A stretch of 64,000 nt of DNA from NCBI RefSeq assembly GCF_009862125.1, contig NZ_WWHX01000398.1, positions 1 through 64,000 of the forward strand, in the 5' to 3' direction. A program made the position numbers and the translations under genes. Position 1 is the first letter of the stretch. Every line of letters begins with the position of its first letter. The notes beneath the pieces were generated by a model. It did no database searches. It worked only from the letters and a program-made list of their open reading frames with translations, and was not told the origin of the DNA. Shown here piece by piece: positions 58,022 to 64,000 of the stretch. This DNA comes from Streptomyces sp. SID5910. Its GTDB lineage: Bacteria > Actinomycetota > Actinomycetes > Streptomycetales > Streptomycetaceae.

Positions 58022-58218
58022 AGCTCGACGACGACGTGTTGATTACCCTGGAGCGACTGGAACACGTCGACGACGCACCGCTTGTAGCGACGTACCAGCG
58101 GTCCTTGCCGGCTCTGGTGTACCTCGTGGCTGCGCGTTACGTTGAGGACGCCGGGCCAGGTCGCATGCGGATCACCGACGCTGGACGACAGGCGCTCGCC
58201 GACCACCGCGCACACTGA
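58018..58218 (+). CDS. Small winged-helix-like protein
   Basis: The 66-aa protein reads like a minimal winged helix (DDVLITLERLEHVDDAPLVATYQRSL...AARYVEDAGPGRMRITDAGRQAL). It could bind DNA. It is the last rightward gene before a terminator and the leftward HTH cassette. Confidence 0.5.
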   Translation: MKLDDDVLITLERLEHVDDAPLVATYQRSLPALVYLVAARYVEDAGPGRMRITDAGRQALADHRAH

Positions 58219-58228
58219 GCACCGCCAC

Positions 58229-58262
58229 GAAGGCCCCCGCCATCAGGCAGGGGCCTTCTTTG
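58229..58262 (+). terminator. Intrinsic terminator between convergent genes
   Basis: Arms GAAGGCCCC and GGGGCCTTC with a 12-nt loop, followed by TTTG. It serves the rightward operon and faces the leftward DUF397 gene. Confidence 0.75.
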
Positions 58263-58276
58263 CGTTGCGGGCCAGA

Positions 58277-58486
58277 TCAGACGTCGCCGCGCTTCACAGC
58301 GTCGACGAAGCCCCACCACGTGTCGTCGGAGAAGACGACCGCCGGGCCGGCGGGAACCTTGCTGTCGCGCACAGGGAGTGCCGCAGGGACGGCGCCGTGG
58401 GCGACCTCGATGCAGTCGCCCTGATTGCCGCTGTAGGTGGACTTGGTCCAGGCGAAGCCTGCGGCGGAGGAGTCGGGGATGATCAT
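58277..58486 (-). CDS. DUF397 protein
   Basis: The 69-aa protein has the family pattern FAWTKSTYSGNQGDCIEVA, then VPVRDSK-like and DDTWWGFVDAVKRGDV. DUF397 proteins are coded next to Xre-type regulators (WhiJ-like systems) in Streptomyces and are thought to act with them. The ATG overlaps the regulator stop (ATGA). Confidence 0.9.
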   Translation of the reverse strand: MIIPDSSAAGFAWTKSTYSGNQGDCIEVAHGAVPAALPVRDSKVPAGPAVVFSDDTWWGFVDAVKRGDV

Positions 58487-59337
58487 TGGATGGAGTCCTT
58501 CAGTCGTTCAATGAGGTCGGCTGAGTCGTCGAACGGGAGGGCAGCCGCGCGCAGACGCTCGAAGGCCGACCCGTACCGACTCACTTCCGTATGATCCTCG
58601 ACGTACAGCGCGTTCGTCAGGTTCTCCAGGTAGACGACGTCAAGATCGGCCGTCTCAGGGAACCCGAACAACACGAAGCTCCCGATCAGCCCCACGTGCG
58701 GTGGGGCGTCGAGCGGAAGAACTTGTATCGAGACATTCGGAAGCTCTTGTCTGTCGAGCAGCGATTGAAGCTGCTCTTTCATGATCTTCGGCTGGCTCTT
58801 CACTCGCGGGTGCAGCGCAGCCTCATGGATGACGGCCCACAGCTCCAGGGGCTCCGGACGCGTGAGAACGGACTGCCGCGCCATCCGTACTTCGGCCAAG
58901 CGGTTGACCTCGTCGGCCGTCGACGTCATGCCTGTGGCGCCCAGCGTGGCGCGGGCGTAGGCGACAGTCTGTAGGAGCCCTGGAATCAGTGTGGACTGGT
59001 ACGAGCGCATGGACTGGGCGTCAGCCTCCAGGCTGATCAGGTCCGCGTAGGCTGGAGAGATCAAGTCTTTGTAGGTCTGCCACCACCCGCGCCGGCTTCC
59101 GTGCCGGGCGATGGCCCGGAGGACTGTGCGGAGGGACTCGTCCTTGGCGTCGTAAAGGTCGAGCAGCTCGTCAAGGTCGTCGGGCTTGATGCCGAGGCGC
59201 CCCAGCTCGACGCGGCCGACCTTCGATTCGGCCATGGACGTGCGAGCGGCGACGTCTTCGAGTTTCAGCCCCTTCGCCTGCCGCAACTGACGGAGCTTCG
59301 CCCCAAGCTGCCGCTTGCGCACTGTCGGCTCTCCCAC
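58483..59337 (-). CDS. Xre-family HTH regulator with DUF5753 domain (WhiJ-like)
   Basis: The 284-aa protein has an N-terminal HTH (RQLGAKLRQLRQAKGLKLEDVAARTSMAESKVGRVE). The DUF5753 region follows, with WWQTYKDLISPAYADLISLE, YQSTLIPGLLQT and the VQVLPLDAPPHVGLIGSF-type strand. GTG at 59337 gives the usual length of about 280. Such HTH/DUF397 pairs regulate development and antibiotic genes in Streptomyces. In this prophage it is the only clear HTH regulator and may be cargo or an immunity factor. Confidence 0.88.
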   Translation of the reverse strand: MGEPTVRKRQLGAKLRQLRQAKGLKLEDVAARTSMAESKVGRVELGRLGIKPDDLDELLDLYDAKDESLRTVLRAIARHGSRRGWWQTYKDLISPAYADLISLEADAQSMRSYQSTLIPGLLQTVAYARATLGATGMTSTADEVNRLAEVRMARQSVLTRPEPLELWAVIHEAALHPRVKSQPKIMKEQLQSLLDRQELPNVSIQVLPLDAPPHVGLIGSFVLFGFPETADLDVVYLENLTNALYVEDHTEVSRYGSAFERLRAAALPFDDSADLIERLKDSIQ

Positions 59338-59584
59338 TGCGCCCAACTCGTCCCCGATCCCCTCGTCTCTGTGCCATCTTCGCGCCGCTGGAGCGACGCG
59401 GCTACACAGCCTCCCACAGATGTGATGCACACGAGAGATCTGACTGCGTTTTTGCAGTCTTAGTCTGTCGGGTTGCATTCTGTGCCTTCATGGCGACACA
59501 CTAGACGTGCCATTCCGCACACGGCGAGTCACCGAATATACGGGGCTTCGTTGTGACGTGTGCCTGATTCCGGGAGGTGGGGGA

Positions 59585-59791
59585 ATGGCGGCTTTACGGA
59601 GACGGGGTCCAGTGACGTTGACTGACCCGTTTGTGCGAGGGCCGGAGCCGACGCCGGGATGCGACGTTTGCGGGGCGCTAGTCCGGCAGCGTCGGGAGGC
59701 GTTGAATCCGAAGAGTCCGTCGTACGACCTGTCGAAGGCATCGGATCTCCTCGTCGAGATCGGCCGGCACCCCCATGGGAGGCCGCAATGA
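59585..59791 (+). CDS. Small Cys-containing protein of the HTH/DUF397 neighbourhood
   Basis: The 68-aa protein contains PTPGCDVCGALVRQRREAL and VEIGRHPHG, as seen in small proteins found near WhiJ-like clusters in Streptomyces. GGGAGG precedes the ATG at 59585; a GTG at 59507 would add a 26-residue extension with another CDVC. It is divergent from the regulator and shares the control region 59338-59584. Confidence 0.6.
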   Translation: MAALRRRGPVTLTDPFVRGPEPTPGCDVCGALVRQRREALNPKSPSYDLSKASDLLVEIGRHPHGRPQ

Positions 59792-60066
59792 GCCGTGACC
59801 CGTTCCCCGAAATCTCGTCGGACGAGGAACTCGACGACGTCTGGGCCGGCTACTACGTCGAGTGCGTGGGGTGCGTTGACATGATCCCCGCTAAGGACGT
59901 GGCGGACGCGCACGACAAGGACGTAAGCCCCGTTGAGTGGGCGCGACGCCACACGGCAGAGAAGCCGTGGCACACGCGCTTCCGGACGACTCGAATCGTG
60001 AACTTCAGCGTGTCGGCCGACGTGCCGTCGGGGTATCCGCTGGAGCCGCTCCCGTCGGCCCCCTAG
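59788..60066 (+). CDS. DUF7848-like protein
   Basis: The 92-aa protein has YVECVGCVDMI, DAHDKDVSPVEWARRHTAEKPWHTRF and RIVNFSV, a Streptomyces family that I recognise as DUF7848. Function unknown. ATGA overlap with the previous gene; last gene before attR. Confidence 0.65.
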   Translation: MSRDPFPEISSDEELDDVWAGYYVECVGCVDMIPAKDVADAHDKDVSPVEWARRHTAEKPWHTRFRTTRIVNFSVSADVPSGYPLEPLPSAP

Positions 60067-60266
60067 ACCCGCGGACCGGGCGCCCGTGCGCCTGGCTCGC
60101 GGTGGGCGCGACGGGGAGTGTGGCGCCCCCGTTGAGGTCGGCAGGCGCCAACCTCGCACTCCCCGTCCGCGTCCAATCCCTCGTCCTGTGGCCGCTCCTC
60201 GTGGCGGGACAAGGGCCCCCGCCCGACGCCGACACCCCTAGTCAGTCAGGGGGTTCGGGCGGACGA

Positions 60267-60305
60267 AGTCCCGCTCACTCGTTATGAGGTGAGCGGGGCT
60301 TCTTC
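60267..60305 (+). terminator. Hairpin terminator next to attR
   Basis: Arms AGTCCCGCTCAC and GTGAGCGGGGCT pair (one G-U) around a 10-nt loop, followed by TCTTCGTTT. An imperfect inverted repeat at about 60116-60168 lies just before it. Together they isolate the prophage from the chromosome. Confidence 0.7.
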
Positions 60306-60334
60306 GTTTCCGCAGGTCAGAGGGGGTGGTAAGC

Positions 60335-60384
60335 TAAGGTAGCAAAGAGACCGGATCTTCCGCAGCGACCACTACCTCGCCATG
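60335..60384. other. attR (right prophage junction)
   Basis: Phage half GGTAGCAAAGAGACCGGATC, then T, then the TC crossover at 60359-60360, then host CGCAGCGACCAC. The phage half is the mirror of the one in attL (shared positions in GGTAG....ACCGGATCT). Confidence 0.85.
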
Positions 60385-61182
60385 GGTTCCGTGGACGGCC
60401 TTCCCGGCCCCACGGACGCCTGGATCACCCTCGCCGGCCTCGCCCGCGAGACCCGGCGCATCCGGCTCGGCACGCTCATGACGGCCGGCACCTTCCGGCT
60501 GCCCGGCGTGCTCGCCATCCAGGTCGCCCAGGTCGACCAGATGTCCGGCGGCCGCGTCGAGCTGGGCCTCGGCGCCGGCTGGTTCGAGCAGGAGCACAAG
60601 GCGTACGGCATCCCCTTCCCGAAGGAGAAGTTCGCGCGCCTGGAGGAGCAGCTGGCGATCGTCACCGGTCTGTGGGCCACGGAGACCGGCAAGACCTTCG
60701 ACTTCCACGGGAAGTTCTACGACCTCACCGAGTCGCCCGCGCTGCCCAAGCCCGCCCAGGCGAAGGTCCCCGTGCTCATCGGCGGCCACGGCGCCACCCG
60801 CACCCCGCGTCTCGCCGCGCGGTACGCCGACGAGTTCAACATCCCGTTCGCCTCGATCGAGGACACCGAGCGCCAGTTCGGCCGGGTGCGGGCCGCCGCC
60901 GAGGAGGCCGGCCGCGGCGCCGACGCGCTGACCTACTCCAACGCCCTGGTCGTGTGCGTCGGCAAGGACGACGCCGAGGTCGCCCGCCGGGCCGCCGTGA
61001 TCGGCCGCGAGGTCGACGAGCTGAAGGCCAACGGGCTGGCGGGCTCCCCGGCCGAGGTCGTCGACAAGATCGGCCGCTACGCCGCCGTCGGCGCCCAGCG
61101 GATCTACCTCCAGATCCTCGACCTCGACGACCTGGACCACCTGGAGCTGATCTCCGCCCAGGTGCAGGCGCAGCTGGCCTGA
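60361..61182 (+). pseudogene. 3' part of LLM-class F420-dependent oxidoreductase
   Basis: The frame continues the N-terminal piece at 1218-1328 as RSDHYLAMGSVDGLPGPTDAWITLAGLARETRRIRLGTL, standard for the TIM-barrel LLM family. It includes FRLPGVLAIQVAQVDQMSGGR and GHGATRTPRLAARYADEFN. No start with a ribosome-binding site exists in the remnant, so no active enzyme is expected until excision. The ATG at 60382 would lack the first strand of the barrel. Confidence 0.88.
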
Positions 61183-61251
61183 GGACGCCTCTCGAATAAC
61201 CGAAGGCGCCGGTCACCCGCCCCGTGCGATGGTGTGACGGTCGTCCTGCCG

Positions 61252-61279
61252 GAGCCCCCGGGGAACACCCTGGGGGCTC
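61252..61279 (+). terminator. Hairpin between oxidoreductase and hen1
   Basis: GAGCCCCC and GGGGGCTC arms with a 12-nt spacer lie in the 156-bp gap before hen1; likely terminator. Confidence 0.55.
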
Positions 61280-61338
61280 TCGCGCGCACGGCGCCCACGC
61301 AGTCGTCCGCACCGACCCCGACCCGGCCGGAGAGGCCC

Positions 61339-62808
61339 ATGTTCCTGACCGTCACCACCACCGGCACCCCCGAGCGCCCCGCGACCGACCTCGGTTTCCT
61401 GCTGCACAAGCATCCCGACAAGGCGCAGACGTTCTCCACCTCCTTCGGCACGGCCCACGTGCTCTACCCCGAGGCGGATGAGCAGCGCTGCACGGCGGCG
61501 CTGCTGCTGGAGGTCGACGCGGTGGCGCTGGTCAGGCGCGGCAAGGGCAAGGGCCGGGGCGGCGCCCCCGACGCGGCTCTCGCGCAGTACGTCAACGACC
61601 GCCCCTACGCGGCCTCTTCGCTCCTCGCCGTCGCGCTGAGCAACGTCTTCTCCAGCGCCATGCGCGGCGTGTGCAAGGCCCGCCCCGAGCGTGCCGCCGA
61701 GCCGCTGCCGCTGCGCGTCGAGGTGCCCGCGCTGCCCGCCCGCGGCGGCCCCGGCCTCGTACGCCGCCTGTTCGAGCCGCTCGGCTGGGCGGTCACCGTC
61801 GAAACGGTCCAGCTGGACACCGAGTTCCCCGAGTGGGGCGACTCGCGCTACGTCCGCCTGGTCCTGGAGTCCGACTCCCTCACCCTCTCCCACGCCCTGC
61901 GCCACCTCTACGTGCTCCTGCCGGTGCTCGACGACGCCAAGCACTACTGGGTCTCGCCGGACGAGGTCGACAAGCTGATGCGGGCGGGCGGCGCCTGGCT
62001 GTACTTCCACCCCGAGATGAAGCTGATCACCAGCCGCTTCCTGTCCCGCCGCTGGTCCCTGACCCGGGACGCGATGGAACGCCTGGAGCTGATCCGGCTG
62101 GCCGAGACCGACGACAGCGAGGTCGAGGAGATCGACAACGCCGTCGAGGAGGAGACCGAGCAGGAGGAGAAGCCCACCCCGCTCGCCGTGCGGCGCCGCG
62201 AGGCGATCCTCACCGCCCTGCGGGACCACTCCGCCGCCCGCGTCCTCGACCTCGGCTGCGGCGAGGGCCACCTCGTGCGGGAACTCCTCAAGGACCCGCG
62301 GTTCACCGAGATCGTCGGCACCGACGTGTCCGTGCGCGCCCTCACCATCGCCGCCCGGCGGCTCAAGCTGGACCGCATGGGCGAGCGGCAGGCCGCGCGC
62401 GTCAGCCTCTTCCAGGGCTCCCTCGCCTACACCGACAAGCGCCTCAAGGGCTACGACGCCGCCGTGCTCAGCGAGGTGATCGAGCACCTGGACCTGCCGA
62501 GGCTGCCCGCCCTGGAGTACGCCGTGTTCGGCGCGGCCCGCCCCCGCACGGTCGTCGTCACCACGCCGAACGTCGAGTACAACGTGCGCTGGGAGTCCCT
62601 GCCCGCCGGACACGTCCGCCACCGCGACCACCGCTTCGAGTGGACCCGCGAGGAGTTCCGCACCTGGGCACGGGCGGTTGCCGAACGGCACGGCTACGAC
62701 GTGGAGTTCCGCCCCGTCGGACCCGACGACCCCGAGGTGGGCCCGCCCACGCAGCTGGCCGTGTTCACCACAGAGACCGTGACCGAGAAGGAGGCGAAGG
62801 CCGCATGA
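61339..62808 (+). CDS. hen1: 3'-terminal RNA ribose 2'-O-methyltransferase Hen1
   Basis: The 489-aa protein has an N-terminal Hen1-specific domain (TTTGTPERPATDLGFLLHKHPDKAQTF) and a C-terminal methyltransferase with SAM motif VLDLGCGEGHLV. The metal-binding SEVIEHLDLPRL and HRDHRFEWTREEF are also present. Bacterial Hen1 marks the 3' end at the cut site so repaired RNA resists further cleavage. It is coupled with pnkp. GAGAGG precedes the ATG at 61339. Confidence 0.92.
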   Translation: MFLTVTTTGTPERPATDLGFLLHKHPDKAQTFSTSFGTAHVLYPEADEQRCTAALLLEVDAVALVRRGKGKGRGGAPDAALAQYVNDRPYAASSLLAVALSNVFSSAMRGVCKARPERAAEPLPLRVEVPALPARGGPGLVRRLFEPLGWAVTVETVQLDTEFPEWGDSRYVRLVLESDSLTLSHALRHLYVLLPVLDDAKHYWVSPDEVDKLMRAGGAWLYFHPEMKLITSRFLSRRWSLTRDAMERLELIRLAETDDSEVEEIDNAVEEETEQEEKPTPLAVRRREAILTALRDHSAARVLDLGCGEGHLVRELLKDPRFTEIVGTDVSVRALTIAARRLKLDRMGERQAARVSLFQGSLAYTDKRLKGYDAAVLSEVIEHLDLPRLPALEYAVFGAARPRTVVVTTPNVEYNVRWESLPAGHVRHRDHRFEWTREEFRTWARAVAERHGYDVEFRPVGPDDPEVGPPTQLAVFTTETVTEKEAKAA

Positions 62809-64000
62809 GCACCACCGGCACCACCCCCGCGCGCTCCCGCGCCCTGCCCGTCACCGACCTCTCCCTCGTCGTGCTGATCGGCGCCTCCGGCTCCGGCAAG
62901 TCCACCTTCGCGCGGCGCCACTTCACGCCGACCGAGGTCATCTCCTCCGACTTCTGCCGGGGTCTGGTCGCCGACGACGAGAACGACCAGAGCGCCAGCC
63001 GGGACGCCTTCGACGTCCTGCACTACATCGCCGGCAAGCGGCTCGCCGCCGGCCGCCGCACCGTCGTGGACGCCACCAACGTGCAGCAGGACGCCCGCCG
63101 TCAGCTGATCGAGCTGGCCAGGAAGCACGACGTGCTGCCCATCGCCGTCGTCCTCGACGTGCCCGAGCAGGTCTGCGCCGAGCGCAACGCCGGCCGCACC
63201 GACCGCGCCGACATGCCCCGCCGGGTCGTCCAGCGCCACACCCGCGAACTCCGCCGCTCCCTGCGGCACCTGGAGCGCGAGGGCTTCCGCAAGGTGCACG
63301 TCCTGCGCGGCGTCGAGGAGGTCGAGCACGCCACCGTCGTCACCGAGAAGCGGTTCAACGACCTGACCCACCTCACCGGACCGTTCGACATCGTCGGCGA
63401 CATCCACGGCTGCGCCGCCGAGCTGGACGCCCTGCTCGGCAAGCTCGGCTACGCCGACGGCGTCCACCCCGAGGGCCGCACCGCCGTCTTCGTCGGCGAC
63501 CTGGTCGACCGCGGCCCGGACAGCCCCGGCGTGCTGCGCCGCGTGATGTCCATGGTGAAGTCGGGCAACGCGCTGTGCGTGCCCGGCAACCACGAGAACA
63601 AGTACGGCCGGCACCTCAAGGGCCGCAAGGTCCAGCACACTCACGGACTCGCCGAGACCATCGAGCAGATGGACGGCGAGAGCGAGGAGTTCGTCGCCGA
63701 GGTACGGGAGTTCATCGACGGCCTCGTCAGCCACTACGTCCTTGACGGCGGCCGGCTCGTGGTCTGCCACGCCGGGCTGCCGGAGAAGTACCACGGCCGC
63801 ACCTCCGGCCGGGTCCGCAGCCACGCCCTGTACGGCGACACGACCGGCGAGACCGACGAGTTCGGGCTGCCCGTGCGCTACCCGTGGGCCGAGGACTACC
63901 GGGGCCGCGCCGCCGTCGTCTACGGCCACACCCCGGTCCCCGAGGCGACCTGGCTCAACAACACCATCTGCCTGGACACCGGCGCCGTCTTCGGCGGCAA
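62805..64000 (+). CDS. pnkp: Polynucleotide kinase-phosphatase Pnkp, N-terminal part (runs off the window)
   Basis: The visible 398 residues hold the kinase domain (P-loop IGASGSGKSTF, VVDATNVQQDARR) and the phosphatase domain (VGDIHGC, VGDLVDRGPD, GNHENK, VCHAGLPEKYHG). The ligase domain should follow beyond 64000. ATG overlaps the hen1 stop. With Hen1 it forms an RNA-repair complex. Confidence 0.92.
   Translation, partial: MSTTGTTPARSRALPVTDLSLVVLIGASGSGKSTFARRHFTPTEVISSDFCRGLVADDENDQSASRDAFDVLHYIAGKRLAAGRRTVVDATNVQQDARRQLIELARKHDVLPIAVVLDVPEQVCAERNAGRTDRADMPRRVVQRHTRELRRSLRHLEREGFRKVHVLRGVEEVEHATVVTEKRFNDLTHLTGPFDIVGDIHGCAAELDALLGKLGYADGVHPEGRTAVFVGDLVDRGPDSPGVLRRVMSMVKSGNALCVPGNHENKYGRHLKGRKVQHTHGLAETIEQMDGESEEFVAEVREFIDGLVSHYVLDGGRLVVCHAGLPEKYHGRTSGRVRSHALYGDTTGETDEFGLPVRYPWAEDYRGRAAVVYGHTPVPEATWLNNTICLDTGAVFGG

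Larger units (their letters stand above)
1329..60360. mobile_element. Complete serine-integrase prophage, 59,032 bp
   Basis: The element is bounded by attL and attR and interrupts the oxidoreductase gene. It holds a serine integrase and Gp3-like RDF, a full siphovirus head-tail module, lysis genes, replication genes (primase-helicase, family A polymerase, resolvase) and many small early genes. No obvious frameshifts or insertion sequences were seen in essential genes, so it looks intact. A canonical immunity repressor could not be assigned. Confidence 0.95.

Noticed and set aside
60382-61182. Independent oxidoreductase gene starting at 60382
   Set aside because: No ribosome-binding site and missing the first barrel strand; the in-frame join to 1218-1328 shows it is the 3' part of a split gene.
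61213-62691. 492-codon minus-strand frame opposite hen1
   Set aside because: Hen1 methyltransferase and metal-binding motifs are on the plus strand; the antisense frame has no recognisable domain.

Overview
The window is a piece of a GC-rich actinobacterial chromosome, almost certainly Streptomyces, carrying one apparently complete 59.0-kb prophage. Support for Streptomyces: strong G/C bias at third codon positions, GTG/TTG starts in overlapping ATGA/GTGA junctions, a DUF6099-type gene, an LLM-class F420-dependent oxidoreductase, and an HTH(DUF5753)/DUF397 pair. Chromosomal genes occupy about 1-1326 (unknown C-terminal fragment, MazG-like pyrophosphohydrolase, DUF6099 protein, 5' end of the oxidoreductase) and 60361-64000 (3' end of the same oxidoreductase, then the RNA-repair pair hen1-pnkp).

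The prophage uses a large serine integrase of the phiBT1/TG1 kind. It inserted at codon 37 of the oxidoreductase. Joining 1218-1328 to 60361-61182 restores one open frame of about 310 codons. The reconstructed attP is a near-perfect palindrome centred on a TC dinucleotide (1327-1328 = 60359-60360). A Gp3-like recombination directionality factor (40117-40893) is present, so the element should be able to excise.

Layout, left to right. 1.4-5.4 kb: integrase, a strong terminator, a 107-bp palindromic element (copy A), a tRNA-like sequence, a minus-strand hypothetical gene, tRNA-Trp, a four-unit CRISPR-like repeat array and a minus-strand lipoprotein gene. 5.4-30 kb: the late operon. It holds HNH protein, PrimPol-like protein, small and large terminase, portal, MuF-like protein, scaffold, decoration protein, major capsid, head-tail connectors, tail tube, tail chaperones with a lambda-type -1 frameshift, a 1730-aa tape measure with peptidoglycan hydrolase domains, baseplate proteins, endolysin and a tail fibre with an SGNH esterase-like domain. 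The tail genes indicate a siphovirus. 30-33 kb: dNMP kinase, holin candidate, SprT-like protein, an unidentified 255-aa protein and palindrome copy B. 33-60 kb: early and accessory genes, mostly very small and translationally coupled. They include a RecB-like nuclease, RNA ligase, papain-like hydrolase, RDF, homing-type HNH proteins, Holliday-junction resolvase, primase-helicase, family A DNA polymerase, a phage sigma factor, a sortase-like protein and a DUF2637 membrane protein. An HTH/DUF397 regulatory cassette lies next to attR.

The regulatory DNA is the most unusual part. Four sites share TGTCAC-N18-CATWAC with an invariant GCGCCCC just before the -10; they precede the dNMP kinase, RecB-like nuclease, RDF and sigma-factor genes. 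A second promoter type, TTGTGT-N18-CATAGT with an embedded GACATA dyad, occurs twice. An 18-bp dyad motif close to GCGTAAAACGACTCACGC is scattered over at least eight places in both orientations, three of them just upstream of the GACATA-type promoters. Together with the phage sigma gene these suggest a dedicated regulon. A candidate structured RNA (56442-56592), closed by a 13-bp perfect helix, follows one of these promoters. All functional statements rest on reading motifs by eye; no database search was run.
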